Of a DNA stretch of 64,000 nt, positions 17,736 through 26,688 are shown one piece after another. Position 1 is the stretch's first letter; each line of letters opens with the position of its first letter. The stretch comes from Rhodocyclaceae bacterium (GTDB taxonomy: Bacteria > Pseudomonadota > Gammaproteobacteria > Burkholderiales > Rhodocyclaceae), in contig JADKHX010000002.1 in NCBI GenBank assembly GCA_016721505.1, positions 244,030 to 308,029 of the forward strand. The letters are read 5' to 3'. A model generated the notes under the pieces. The model did not search any database and was not told where the DNA came from. It was given only the letters and a program-made list of their open reading frames with translations. The position numbers and the translations under genes were made by a program.

Positions 17736-18844
17736 CGACCGTGAAACGGATCAGTCTCGCCTTGATAATCGTCCTCGCCGTAGTTGCACTCGCTGCCTGG
17801 TGGGTTGTCCGATTGCCGGTTTTTGGTGGCGAAGCCAGTGGCGCGAGGCTGGCGCGAATGCAGCAATCAAAACAGTTTCATGGCGGGCGACTTGAAAACA
17901 CACCGCCCTACATCAGCGATTTTTCGATCATGCGCGAGTTAAACGCCTATTTTGGCAAAGAGCTTCGCGAGCCAACTTTCAAAATTCCGGTTGTCGCCAT
18001 GTCGGGTCAGAATCTGGGCGCAACTGTGGCACCCGGTTTGCGCGCTTGGTGGCTGGGTCATGCCAGCGTGTTGGTGGAGATTGATGGGGTGCGCGTGCTG
18101 ACCGATCCGATGTTTTCAGAACGTGCCTCACCGTTTCAGTTCATTGGCCCCGCCCGACTGCACGAAGTTCCGCTGGCACTCGAGCTATGGAAAAACATCG
18201 ACGCGGTAGTGATCTCGCACGACCACTTCGACCATCTGGATATGGCGACAATTCGGCATCTAGCGCAAGGCGGTACGCATTTCTATGTCGGCCTCGGCAT
18301 CGGCGCGCACCTCGAAAGATGGGATGTCAAAGCCGAGCAGATTCATGAAATGGATTGGTGGCAGGAAGCCGAGATAAAAGGCGTCAAAATTCACTGCACA
18401 CCGGCGCGCCACTATGCCGGGCGCACCAGCATGAACAACGCCACGCTTTGGACCTCGTGGATGCTGAAAGGACCAAGTCACTCCGCTTATTTCAGCGGCG
18501 ACACCGGCTATGCCGATCACTTCAAGGCTATACGCGAACACTTGGGAGCGCCCGATTTGGCGCTGATAAAAATCGGCGCTTATGGCGACACCTGGCTGGA
18601 CATTCATATGAATCCCGAGGCGGCAATTCAGGCACATCAAGACTTGGGCGCGGGCACGATGTTGCCGATCCACTGGGCGACCTTCAACCTCGCGTATCAC
18701 GACTGGGACGAACCTATTTTGCGTACCTTGGCCGCTGCAAAGACGCAAGCGGTTCAAGTTATTTCACCTCGCGTTGGCGAGATGTTTGACTTCGCACAAC
18801 CCTTCATCAATCAGCCGTGGTATCGGCAGCAGAACAACAAATGA
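17732..18844 (+). CDS. metallo-beta-lactamase-fold hydrolase (UlaG/NAPE-PLD-like)
   Basis: A 370-residue protein with one N-terminal membrane anchor (ISLALIIVLAVVALAAWWVV). The MBL domain begins WWLGHASVLVEIDG and has SHDHFDHLD (HxHxDH), then HCTPARHYAGR, FSGDTGY and LPIHWATFNL. This order is that of the N-acyl-phosphatidylethanolamine phospholipase D/RomA group. The substrate is unknown; a lipid-related ester or phosphodiester is possible. It is translationally coupled to tetR by a 4-bp overlap, so it is probably co-regulated with the acyl-CoA cassette. Confidence 0.85.
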   Translation: MTTVKRISLALIIVLAVVALAAWWVVRLPVFGGEASGARLARMQQSKQFHGGRLENTPPYISDFSIMRELNAYFGKELREPTFKIPVVAMSGQNLGATVAPGLRAWWLGHASVLVEIDGVRVLTDPMFSERASPFQFIGPARLHEVPLALELWKNIDAVVISHDHFDHLDMATIRHLAQGGTHFYVGLGIGAHLERWDVKAEQIHEMDWWQEAEIKGVKIHCTPARHYAGRTSMNNATLWTSWMLKGPSHSAYFSGDTGYADHFKAIREHLGAPDLALIKIGAYGDTWLDIHMNPEAAIQAHQDLGAGTMLPIHWATFNLAYHDWDEPILRTLAAAKTQAVQVISPRVGEMFDFAQPFINQPWYRQQNNK

Positions 18845-18936
18845 CGCTAAGCGCAGCGCTTTGAGACTACCCGTAGTGCGCGTCAAAGTGCATGCCAAAA
18901 TGCAAACCTGTTAGCGTCAACGCCAAGGGAAATCAG

Positions 18937-19917
18937 ATGTCCAGTTTGCTCGATCCGGCTATTCTGTTTTTCGTCTTCGGCGTCTTCGCCGGAACGGTTA
19001 AATCCAATCTGGAAATTCCGCCGCAAATCTCGCGCTTCTTGTCGTTATATCTGCTGATGGCGCTTGGCCTTAAGGGCGGATTTGCATTGGCTAAATCCGG
19101 ACTCACCGGCGAGGTCGCGGTCAGTCTGGGCCTGGCGATTCTTCTTGCCATCATCGTTCCCGCGATAAGTTTTCGACTGCTGAAACGCTTCATATCCGGT
19201 TACGACGCTGCAGCGGTCGCGGCAACCTATGGCTCAGTCAGTGCGGTGACCTTCATTACTGCGGCGCAGTATCTGGAAAATCATCAAATTGTTTATGGTG
19301 GGCACATGGCCGCAGCCATGGCGCTGATGGAATCGCCGGCCATCATCATGGCGGTGGTGCTTGCCAATCAGCTGCGCAATATCTCCCGCGCTGAAGTCGG
19401 GGCAACGGCAGGTACGCACCCGCATACTCCGCTGAGCAAGATTCTCCACGAGTCGTTCACCGACGGCGCGCAACTATTGCTGTTAGGGGCGATGTTGATC
19501 GGTCTGATCACTGGTGATGCGGGCAAGGCCGTGATGCAGCCTTTCTCAGTCGATCTGTTCAAAGGCATGCTGGCCTTTTTTCTACTGGATATGGGTCTCA
19601 CCGCCGCGCGCAATCTGCCGCTGCTCAAAGGTAGTTCGCCGTGGCTGATCGCCTATGCAGTACTGGCACCGATTACCCACGCCACGTTGGCATTGGCACT
19701 GGCCGCAGCCGCCGGACTTTCGGCAGGTAATGGCGCCCTGCTGATGGTGCTAGCTGCCAGCGCTTCCTACATTGCTGTGCCAGCGGTAGTCCGCTATGCC
19801 ATTCCGGAGGCCAATCCATCTTTGTATTTTGGCCTCTCGTTGGGAGTCACCTTCCCGTTGAATATTCTTTTCGGGATCCCGATTTATGTGGCAATTGCGA
19901 CTGGAGTGCTGGGGTAA
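18937..19917 (+). CDS. sodium-dependent bicarbonate permease, SbtA family
   Basis: An integral membrane protein of about 326 residues with ten or so hydrophobic segments. The N-terminal repeat begins LLDPAILFFVFGVFAGTVKSNLEIP, and the middle has YGSVSAVTFITA, both typical of the SbtA (DUF897) family. The start is at 18937 (MSSLLDPA) with an AAGGGAAA RBS; the upstream in-frame ATG at 18892 lacks conservation. Cyanobacterial members import HCO3- with Na+. For proteobacterial homologues the substrate is inferred. The PII-like SbtB regulator is not adjacent. Confidence 0.85.
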   Translation: MSSLLDPAILFFVFGVFAGTVKSNLEIPPQISRFLSLYLLMALGLKGGFALAKSGLTGEVAVSLGLAILLAIIVPAISFRLLKRFISGYDAAAVAATYGSVSAVTFITAAQYLENHQIVYGGHMAAAMALMESPAIIMAVVLANQLRNISRAEVGATAGTHPHTPLSKILHESFTDGAQLLLLGAMLIGLITGDAGKAVMQPFSVDLFKGMLAFFLLDMGLTAARNLPLLKGSSPWLIAYAVLAPITHATLALALAAAAGLSAGNGALLMVLAASASYIAVPAVVRYAIPEANPSLYFGLSLGVTFPLNILFGIPIYVAIATGVLG

Positions 19918-19927
19918 TTTTGTAAGC

Positions 19928-20779
19928 TTACTGACCGCCGTATCGGGTAACTTGGCCGTTGATCAACTGGACGCGATCGCCCTTCATCACCGGGCTTGCA
20001 CCCGCTTCGAAATCAAAACCGTGGGTTTGGCCGTTGTCAAATTTGACCGTCACCTTCACCATCTCTTTGGTTTTCATATTCTTCTCGAGCTGCCGACCAA
20101 GCAGCGCACCACCAACCACGCCACCTATGGTTGCTAGTTTCTTGCCATCGCCTTTTCCAACTTGATTTCCGAGCACACCACCAGCGACACCACCAGCAAT
20201 CGCGCCCATGGCACTGCCTTCGCCTTTCGTTTGGTAAGTTTCAACTTGTGTGACCACACCGCAATCAAACTGACACCGGTCAGCCGGTATTCCTAAGGCG
20301 CCGCCAAGCGGCGCGGCGTTTCTAGTCATCGCAGCTTGATAGTTCTGGTACTCGACCAGGCTGACTTGACCATCACGGTCGCTATCAATTTGATCAAAAT
20401 TTCTTTTAACGTTGGCGAAATCATTGCCGCTAACTTTGTCCAGCTCTTTGCGCGAAATACCGCCGCTGTCGTTCAAATCCAGCTGGCGAAATTTGGTGAC
20501 GAAATTGTCTTGGCGCTGAGCTTGATTCAAGTAATTGTTGTACTCGTATTGAGTGACATGCCCATCGCCATCGGCATCAATTGCGCGAAAATTTTCACGC
20601 AGGGGTTGCAATAGTGTTGAGCGTGATTTCTCTAACTCGGCCCACGATAAGCCATCGCTGTCATTCAAATCAGCGCGTTTGAAATCCGCCAACCAATTTG
20701 GCGTCTGTGCAAATGCCGTCGAAACAATGGCACCAGCCAACAAAGCACCTGCCGCAATACTCACAATGACTTTTTTCAT
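19928..20779 (-). CDS. secreted EF-hand and glycine-zipper protein
   Basis: The signal peptide is MKKVIVSIAAGALLAGAIVSTAFA, and the start is at 20779 (ATG after GGGAGTGAAA). Four EF-hand loops follow: DLNDSDGLSWAEL, DADGDGHVTQYEY, DLNDSGGISRKEL and DSDRDGQVSLVEY, with Asp at the first and usually third position. The C-terminal part has a glycine-zipper 2TM segment (AIAGGVAGGVLGNQVGKGDG ... GGVVGGALLGRQLE), as in the Rickettsia 17-kDa-antigen family, then a short beta-rich tail. EF-hands fused to a 2TM glycine zipper suggest a calcium-responsive outer-membrane-associated protein. The function is not known. Confidence 0.8.
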   Translation of the reverse strand: MKKVIVSIAAGALLAGAIVSTAFAQTPNWLADFKRADLNDSDGLSWAELEKSRSTLLQPLRENFRAIDADGDGHVTQYEYNNYLNQAQRQDNFVTKFRQLDLNDSGGISRKELDKVSGNDFANVKRNFDQIDSDRDGQVSLVEYQNYQAAMTRNAAPLGGALGIPADRCQFDCGVVTQVETYQTKGEGSAMGAIAGGVAGGVLGNQVGKGDGKKLATIGGVVGGALLGRQLEKNMKTKEMVKVTVKFDNGQTHGFDFEAGASPVMKGDRVQLINGQVTRYGGQ

Positions 20780-20840
20780 TTTCACTCCCATCTGAATTGA
20801 TAGCTTGCGAATGCGCCAAGCTCACCTCGTGCGTATTGTC

Positions 20841-22043
20841 TCACCAAGAAGTATCTCGTTCCGCCGTCGCGGCGATTTTATGGATAGTCAAATCCGCGCC
20901 GTTGAATTCTTCTTCTTCATCGAGCCGAATACCTACGGTGCGCTTTAATCCACCATAGACAATCACACCACCGGCAAAGGCAACTGTGACACCAAGCAAA
21001 GTGCCAAGCATTTGACTCATAAAACTGACTCCGCCGAGACCACCGAGCGCGGTCGAACCAAAAATACCCGCCGCAATTCCGCCCCAGGTACCGCACAGCC
21101 CGTGCAAGGGCCACACGCCAAGCACGTCATCAATCTTCCAACGGTTTTGGGTAAGGGTAAACATCACCACAAACAAGCCGCCCGCGATGCCGCCGGTGAC
21201 AAGTGCGCCTAGCGGATGCATCAAATCCGAACCAGCGCAAATTGCTACCAATCCCGCGAGCGGACCGTTATGCACAAAGCCCGGATCATTCTTGCCAATG
21301 ACCAACGCAGCGAGTGTGCCGCCAACCATCGCCATCAATGAATTCATCGCCACCAGGCCAGAGATTTTGTCCAGCGTTTGTGCGCTCATGACATTAAAGC
21401 CAAACCAGCCCACTACCAATATCCAAGCACCTAGCGCAAGAAAAGGAATCGACGAGGGTGGATGTGCCGAAACAGCGCCATCTTTAGTGTAACGTCCGCG
21501 TCGCGCGCCAAGGAAAATTACCGCAGCAAGACCTATCCATCCGCCGACTGCGTGCACCACCACTGAACCGGCGAAATCGTGAAACTCCGCACCAAAAGAC
21601 GCTTTTAACCAAGCTTGAATCCCATACGCTTGATTCCACGCAATGCCTTCAAAAAATGGATAGACGAAACCAACGAGCAAAAATGATGCGGCGAGTTGCG
21701 GATTGAATTTGGCGCGCTCGGCAATTCCGCCCGAGACAATGGCGGGGATCGCTGCGGCAAAAGTCAGCAGGAAAAAGAATTTGGTCAGTTCGTAGCCACT
21801 ACGCTCTGAGAGCGTTGCCGCATCAGCAAAGAAATTGACGCCATAGGCCAATTGGTAGCCGATGAAAAAATAAGCAATGGTTGAGATAGAAAAGTCGGAC
21901 AGAATTTTAACCAGCGCATTGACTTGATTCTTGCGCCGCACGGTACCTAGTTCCAAAAATGCGAACCCCGCGTGCATGGCCAAAATCATGATGGCGCCGA
22001 GCAAGATAAATAGCGTGTCGGACGAAGTTTTCATCAATTCCAT
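20841..22043 (-). CDS. amt: ammonium transporter Amt
   Basis: An 11-TM channel for NH4+/NH3 in the inner membrane, 400 residues. Family signatures are FLELGTVRRKNQVN near the N-terminus, FAGSVVVHAVGGWIGLAAV with the first pore His, and PLHGLCGTWGGIAAGIFG with the second pore His. The C-terminal tail (LDEEEEFNGADLTIHKIAA) is the conserved regulatory tail contacted by GlnK/GlnB in other Amt proteins. No glnK is adjacent. The start at 22043 has a GGAGTG RBS. Confidence 0.92.
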   Translation of the reverse strand: MELMKTSSDTLFILLGAIMILAMHAGFAFLELGTVRRKNQVNALVKILSDFSISTIAYFFIGYQLAYGVNFFADAATLSERSGYELTKFFFLLTFAAAIPAIVSGGIAERAKFNPQLAASFLLVGFVYPFFEGIAWNQAYGIQAWLKASFGAEFHDFAGSVVVHAVGGWIGLAAVIFLGARRGRYTKDGAVSAHPPSSIPFLALGAWILVVGWFGFNVMSAQTLDKISGLVAMNSLMAMVGGTLAALVIGKNDPGFVHNGPLAGLVAICAGSDLMHPLGALVTGGIAGGLFVVMFTLTQNRWKIDDVLGVWPLHGLCGTWGGIAAGIFGSTALGGLGGVSFMSQMLGTLLGVTVAFAGGVIVYGGLKRTVGIRLDEEEEFNGADLTIHKIAATAERDTSW

Positions 22044-22085
22044 TTTTCACTCCAAATATTCAAAGGTAAAACTCAAGCCATGGAC

Positions 22086-22110
22086 GCGCCAGTTGGTGGT
22101 GGCCACACGC
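22086..22110 (-). repeat. dispersed CCAGCACCAACTGG element, copy 6
   Basis: Minus-strand reading gives GCGTGTGG, then CCACCACCAACTGG (22102-22089), a one-base variant of the core. It lies between amt and queE. Confidence 0.7.
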
Positions 22111-22120
22111 TGTTACTTAG

Positions 22121-22759
22121 CTACTTTATCCCCGTAATTTTGTGTGTTTGCAAACTCAAGCGCCACTTAGGATTTGTCATGCAATAGCCAATCGCAGCGT
22201 GAGTATTTTCATCGGTCTTGGCGCCATCCGCCATTGGTTGCAGGAAGAAATTTTTGAAATTCAGACCGGCGAATTTTTCCGGTGGTGCATCGGCTTGCGG
22301 GAACACAAGTTTAAGTTCATCACCGGATTGCACGACGACTGCCGCGGTGCTTTTCGGGCTGACACAGAGCCAGTCGATACCTGCGGGCGGCATGACAGTT
22401 CCATTGGTCTCGACGGCAATTTCAAAGCCTTGCGCGTGTAAGGCGTCGATGAGCGCGGTGTCGATTTGCAGCAGCGGCTCACCACCGGTGCAGACGACGA
22501 ATTTCTTTCCTTCGCTGCTTTGCGGCCATTCCTTCGCAATCCGTTGCGCCAAGGCATTTGCATCGGCAAACTTTCCGCCACCCTCACCATCCACACCAAC
22601 AAAATCCGTGTCACAAAATTTGCAAATAGCAGTGGCACGATCACGCTCCAGGCCCGACCACAAATTGCATCCGGCGAAGCGGCAAAACACGGCGGCGCGT
22701 CCGGCATTGGCGCCTTCGCCTTGCAGCGTGTAAAAAATTTCTTTGACGGAATAAGTCAT
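22121..22759 (-). CDS. queE: 7-carboxy-7-deazaguanine synthase QueE
   Basis: A radical-SAM enzyme converting 6-carboxytetrahydropterin to 7-carboxy-7-deazaguanine in queuosine biosynthesis. The start is ATG 22759 (MTYSVKEIFYTLQGEGANAG), overriding a longer in-frame start. The cluster motif is CRFAGCNLWSG followed by ICKFCDTDF, the wide-spaced variant found in proteobacterial QueE. CTGGEPLLQID is the GGE motif. At 213 residues the length is normal. It lies 10 bp after queD in the same direction; queC, queD and queE form an operon. Confidence 0.93.
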   Translation of the reverse strand: MTYSVKEIFYTLQGEGANAGRAAVFCRFAGCNLWSGLERDRATAICKFCDTDFVGVDGEGGGKFADANALAQRIAKEWPQSSEGKKFVVCTGGEPLLQIDTALIDALHAQGFEIAVETNGTVMPPAGIDWLCVSPKSTAAVVVQSGDELKLVFPQADAPPEKFAGLNFKNFFLQPMADGAKTDENTHAAIGYCMTNPKWRLSLQTHKITGIK

Positions 22760-22769
22760 TTGTATTTGC

Positions 22770-23864
22770 TTAAATCGGTAGGGCAGGGCCAAGGACGCCC
22801 CACGACAAAATCGCGCCGCAGCCGCGTTGTTGATAGACATCGACGCGATCCAATTGTGGCAATTTGGTTTGTGCGTTTTGACGTATCCAACGCGCGAGGT
22901 TCGCCGGGTCTGGATTGGCTAATCCAGTAACCTCGTTCAGCGGCTGGTGATCGAGTTGATCGAAAATCGGATTGAACAATTCTTTCACGTCGCCGTAATC
23001 CACTGTCCAGCCCATCACCGCGTCAAGCGGTGCCGACAAGTGCAAACGCAATGCATAGGTATGGCCATGTAGCCGTCTTGCTGCGTGACCCGCTGGCGCG
23101 GCGGACAACAAAACGGCGCTATCGAAGCTCTGCTCTTTCCAGATGCGGTAATTGGTGCCATCAAAATGCGCGCCGGCGCTGGCGGTTTCATATACCGTAA
23201 TCCACGACAGCGCAGGCAATTCAGATTTCAAACGATGCCAGATCCACGCCGCGATGACTTCACTGGTGGGATTTTCAAGGCCGCGAATATCGTTCAGACA
23301 AGCCATGTGTAATTGATCAGCCAAGGGTTGCCATGCGGCGTCAATAGCGTCGTAGTCGATGCCCATTTCGCTATTCGCGATGTCTTGGTCAGCATGCACG
23401 ATGACTTCAAATCCATGACCATGCATGCGCCCGCATTTGTGCCCGGCAGCGACATTCGGCAATTGGTGTGCGGACTCAAACAAGTATTTACGCCAAATGT
23501 GGGCATGATTTTTTTCGTCCAAATCAACACCGGAATTCGCCGTGCTTTGCAGCGCTATGGTCATGCTGCCGGGCAATTTGAGCTGCGCACGTAACCAACG
23601 CGCGAGGTTCTCGTCGGTCGGTTGCGCAATATGCGTATTGAGATATTGGTAATCCAACGGTGCGACTGCTGCCTGCAATGCGCTTTGCAATTGGGCGACT
23701 TCGTTGCCGGGAAATGTTGCCCAACCTGCGGGCGGAGCGCAGCGTACTTCGGCCAAAAAGCTGTGCCCGTGCAGACCACGCGCACGGTGGCCATCGGGCA
23801 GACAAGTGATTTCGCAGGCGGCTTCAAAGCTCGCGCTGGCAGCGTAGAGCAGTGTCTCGTTCAT
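22770..23864 (-). CDS. queD: QueD-like 6-carboxytetrahydropterin synthase with three PTPS domains
   Basis: The protein is 364 residues, three times the usual ~120. Domain 1 (1-120) has FEAACEIT and HRARGLHGH: the first zinc His is C17 and the catalytic Cys is A28. Domain 2 (121-243) has FESAHQLP and HKCGRMHGH with H133, C144, H148, H150, and the pterin-binding Glu E226 (VYETASAG). However, its LDH motif is replaced by L185-H186-M187. Domain 3 (244-364) lost the first zinc His and the Cys (FDSAVLLS, HAARRLHGH) but keeps LDH (D305-H306). In PTPS enzymes the Cys and the Asp-His are known to form an intersubunit triad, so one composite site per chain is inferred. The stop/start overlaps queC by 4 bp. 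Confidence 0.88.
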   Translation of the reverse strand: MNETLLYAASASFEAACEITCLPDGHRARGLHGHSFLAEVRCAPPAGWATFPGNEVAQLQSALQAAVAPLDYQYLNTHIAQPTDENLARWLRAQLKLPGSMTIALQSTANSGVDLDEKNHAHIWRKYLFESAHQLPNVAAGHKCGRMHGHGFEVIVHADQDIANSEMGIDYDAIDAAWQPLADQLHMACLNDIRGLENPTSEVIAAWIWHRLKSELPALSWITVYETASAGAHFDGTNYRIWKEQSFDSAVLLSAAPAGHAARRLHGHTYALRLHLSAPLDAVMGWTVDYGDVKELFNPIFDQLDHQPLNEVTGLANPDPANLARWIRQNAQTKLPQLDRVDVYQQRGCGAILSWGVLGPALPI

Positions 23865-24571
23865 GCGCTCTGTGCGGCGAAGCGGGACAGCAAGGGGTCA
23901 GCCACGCCGACTTCGGCAAAGCCTTTGGCGCGCAGTTGGCAAGAGTCGCAAGCCCCGCACGGCGCGCCGTTTGGCGATGGGTCGTAGCAGCTGCTGGTGT
24001 GTGAAAAATCGATTTTCAAAGCCAGGCCGGTTTGAATTATTTCTGCTTTGCTCATGGCGATCAGTGGCGTGTGAATTTTCAGTTGATGAGCGTTCTCAAC
24101 GCCTTCCTTGGTGGCCAAATTTGCCATCGTTTCAAACGCGGCAATGAACTCCGGGCGGCAATCGGGATAGCCGCTGTAATCGAGCGCATTCACGCCGATA
24201 AAAATATCGTGCGATTTCAGCACCTCGGCAAATGCCAACGCGTAGGAAAGAAATATCGTATTGCGTGCGGGGACATAGGTGATCGGAATGCCGTGCGCCA
24301 TGTCATCGACGGCGCGATCTTTAGGTACGGCGATATCGTCGGTGAGCGCCGAGCCGCCGATTTGACGCATGTCGATATCGACCACGTGATGCGTTGCGCC
24401 AAACTGCGCGGCAATCTGGCGTGCGGATTCCAGCTCCACCACATGCCGTTGGCCGTAGCGAAAACTCAAGGCATGCAGGGAGAAACCTTGCGCCTTCGCC
24501 ATCGCTAAACAGGTGGTCGAATCAAGTCCACCGCTGAGCAAGCACACTGCAATTTTGTTTGATTGATTCAT
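23861..24571 (-). CDS. queC: 7-cyano-7-deazaguanine synthase QueC
   Basis: An ATP-dependent enzyme converting 7-carboxy-7-deazaguanine to preQ0. The N-terminal PP-loop is LLSGGLDSTTCLA, followed by FRYGQRHVVEL. The C-terminal zinc site is TSSCYDPSPNGAPCGACDSC. The start is at ATG 24571 (MNQSNKIAVCLLSGG); the in-frame extension upstream overlaps ung and is not conserved. The length of 236 residues is normal. It is the first gene of queC-queD-queE. queF and folE are not in the window. Confidence 0.94.
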   Translation of the reverse strand: MNQSNKIAVCLLSGGLDSTTCLAMAKAQGFSLHALSFRYGQRHVVELESARQIAAQFGATHHVVDIDMRQIGGSALTDDIAVPKDRAVDDMAHGIPITYVPARNTIFLSYALAFAEVLKSHDIFIGVNALDYSGYPDCRPEFIAAFETMANLATKEGVENAHQLKIHTPLIAMSKAEIIQTGLALKIDFSHTSSCYDPSPNGAPCGACDSCQLRAKGFAEVGVADPLLSRFAAQSA

Positions 24572-24575
24572 TTGC

Positions 24576-25232
24576 CTAAGCCCACGCAATTGCTTCGCGA
24601 CCCTGCGCGGCCAGCCATGCATTGGCGCGCGAGAATTGCTTGCTGCCAAAAAAAGCGGGCGCATCGCCGCAAGGGCGGCGACAGGCATTGCCCATCGGCG
24701 ATGGATGCGAGCTGGTGAGCACCAAATGTTTTTGTTCGGCTATGTGTTCGCGCAAAGCGATTGCATGTGCGCCCCACAGCATGAACACGCGCGGCGCGCG
24801 GTCATGCCCCAAGGCGCGAATGATGCGCGCTGTGTGTGCCTGCCAGCCGAGCTTGTTGTGCGACGCAGGGGCGCCCGGGGCGACACTCAATATTGTGTTG
24901 AGTAAAAGCACGCCGTCTTGTGCCCAATCGGTGAGATCGTGGGGACGCGAATTGGTGTGCTGCGTTGGTATTTGCAAATCGTCAGCGAGTTCTTTGAGGA
25001 TATTCTTCAATGACGGCGGTGCGCGCAAATTCAGCGGTACCGAGAAGGCCAATCCTTGCGCTTGGTCTGGGCCGTGATAGGGATCTTGACCAACAATCAC
25101 CACGCGGCAATTTTGTGGTGAGGTAAGGTGGAAAGCGGCAAAGCGCGATGGCGGTGGCGGAAACGCGGGTTCGGCAATCTGCGGGAAATCTTCCGGTTTT
25201 AGGGCGGCGAATTCGCACCATACTTTTGGCAT
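24576..25232 (-). CDS. ung: uracil-DNA glycosylase
   Basis: A family 1 UDG that removes uracil from DNA. Motifs are VIVGQDPYHGPDQAQGLAFS (water-activating QDPYH), LLLNTILSV and LTSSHPSPMG (HPSP loop with the catalytic His). The start is at 25232 (MPKVWCEFAALKPEDF) or the ATG at 25253. The longer in-frame reading from 25361 begins with residues translated from dispersed element copy 7 and is not believable. Length from 25232 is about 218 residues. The gap to queC is 4 bp, so it may be transcribed with the queuosine genes. Confidence 0.92.
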   Translation of the reverse strand: MPKVWCEFAALKPEDFPQIAEPAFPPPPSRFAAFHLTSPQNCRVVIVGQDPYHGPDQAQGLAFSVPLNLRAPPSLKNILKELADDLQIPTQHTNSRPHDLTDWAQDGVLLLNTILSVAPGAPASHNKLGWQAHTARIIRALGHDRAPRVFMLWGAHAIALREHIAEQKHLVLTSSHPSPMGNACRRPCGDAPAFFGSKQFSRANAWLAAQGREAIAWA

Positions 25233-25307
25233 TTGTGCGAAGTTTCCCCCCATCCTCACCCCGGTCCTGTCCTGAAAGCAGGGGGAGTTTGTCGGCGCGC
25301 TGTTTGA

Positions 25308-25334
25308 CGGCGTGTCACCAGCACCAACTGACAA
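25308..25334 (+). repeat. dispersed CCAGCACCAACTGG element, copy 7
   Basis: ACGGCGTGTCA precedes CCAGCACCAACTGA (25318-25331), with one change in the last core base. It lies between ung and mltA. Confidence 0.8.
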
Positions 25335-25360
25335 AGTTCTCACATTGAGCATGGCTTCCA

Positions 25361-26656
25361 TTACTTCACGCCACCTTCAGAATTTTCCGGTATGTGGTCG
25401 CGCGGAAACAAAATCCACATCTGTCCGCTTTGTTTCATCTTGCCGGCCTGCGCACCGGCTTCAGTGCCGCTGCCCCAGAAAAAATCCGCGCGTACCACGC
25501 CACGAATTGCACCGCCGGTGTCTTGCGCCAGCATCAATTTATTCATCACCTGGTCAGAATTTGGCCGCGTAGTTGCCAGCCACACCGGTGCACCCAGTGA
25601 CACATGGCGGGGATCCACCGCGATACTGCGCTCGGCCGTCAGCGGCAGACCCATGGCCCCGGGCGGACTATCGCTAGTCAAAGCCAGTTCGCGAAAGAAC
25701 ACCAAACTCGGATTGGCATTGAGCAATTCTGCCAAGCGTTTGGGATTCGCTTTGGCCCACGCTTTTATGCCTTGCATCGATGCCTCGTGGGATTTCAATT
25801 CGCCTTTGTCGATCAACCAGCGGCCGATGGATTTGTACGGATGACCATTTTGATCAGCGTAGTTCAAGCGCACGCGACTGCCATCAGCAAACTGAACTTG
25901 GCCTGAACCTTGAATCTGCATAAAGAAAAAATCAATCGCGTCATCGACAAACAAAATCGCGTCACTTGCTCGTTTGGCTTCTTGCGCCGCCCAATCGCTT
26001 CGTGAGTAATACGGAATGAGTTTCCTTCCTTCGATGCGACCACGCAAACGCATGTGTTTTAACTCGGGATACAAGTCAGAAAGTTCCACCGTAATCATGT
26101 CATCCGGCGGGCCGAACACGGGGATGCCCGCCGTTTTGCTGCGCGTCCGGCTGCCTGTTAGCACCGGTTCGTAATAGCCGGTGATCAAACCGGTTTTGCC
26201 GCCATCCGGATTAACCAGCGCCCATGGTCGCGTGTTGGATTCAAACCATGCACGCAAGCTCGCTGGATTTTTGTCGACGACACCACGTGCATCACGACAG
26301 AAGGTTTGCCACAGCGGCTTTTTCTCCAGCGCTGTGCAGCTTGTCAAAAAAGCAACGAACGCTGCGCTGGGATCATCATCATTCCAACCCGGCAAATCGC
26401 TCCACTGCGCCGCCTGGAGCGGCTTGGCATCGGGCTTGGGCGGTTTCACAACAGGGCATACCGGGCACGCAGGACATGTCGCTACTGGCGCAGCGCAAGT
26501 CGCCGCAGGCATTGACAGCAACGGACCATCGCTAGTGCTCGGTTGTACTGGCGCTTGGCTGCATGCGGCGAGAAGAAAAATCGGCGTTAGCGCCGCAATC
26601 GCGCGGCAAGAAATCGAACTGGAAAGGGAAAGAAACATGATTCTGATAAAGTGCAT
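25361..26656 (-). CDS. mltA: membrane-bound lytic murein transglycosylase A
   Basis: An outer-membrane lipoprotein that cleaves peptidoglycan glycan strands to 1,6-anhydro products. The signal peptide ends in IFLLAAC (lipobox). A Pro/Cys-rich spacer (CAAPVATCPACPVCP) follows, then the MltA domain with LITGYYEPVLTGSR, GSGQVQFADGSRVRLNYADQ and GRWLIDKGE, and the C-terminal 3D domain with AVDPRHVSLGAPVW and DTGGAIRG carrying the catalytic Asp. The 431-residue length is slightly long because of the Cys/Pro spacer. The start is ATG 26656 or the nearby ATG at 26638. Confidence 0.92.
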   Translation of the reverse strand: MHFIRIMFLSLSSSISCRAIAALTPIFLLAACSQAPVQPSTSDGPLLSMPAATCAAPVATCPACPVCPVVKPPKPDAKPLQAAQWSDLPGWNDDDPSAAFVAFLTSCTALEKKPLWQTFCRDARGVVDKNPASLRAWFESNTRPWALVNPDGGKTGLITGYYEPVLTGSRTRSKTAGIPVFGPPDDMITVELSDLYPELKHMRLRGRIEGRKLIPYYSRSDWAAQEAKRASDAILFVDDAIDFFFMQIQGSGQVQFADGSRVRLNYADQNGHPYKSIGRWLIDKGELKSHEASMQGIKAWAKANPKRLAELLNANPSLVFFRELALTSDSPPGAMGLPLTAERSIAVDPRHVSLGAPVWLATTRPNSDQVMNKLMLAQDTGGAIRGVVRADFFWGSGTEAGAQAGKMKQSGQMWILFPRDHIPENSEGGVK

Positions 26657-26688
26657 CGCACGCTGTTAACACCCAAGAAGTTTACCCG

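Noticed and set aside
18844..18936. AAGCGC-A-GCGCTT hairpin after the MBL gene as a terminator
   Set aside because: The stem is short (6 bp) and has no following T-run.
25233..25361. N-terminal extension of ung
   Set aside because: The extra residues (SVGAGDTPSN and following) come from dispersed element copy 7 and intergenic sequence; homology starts at MPKVW.
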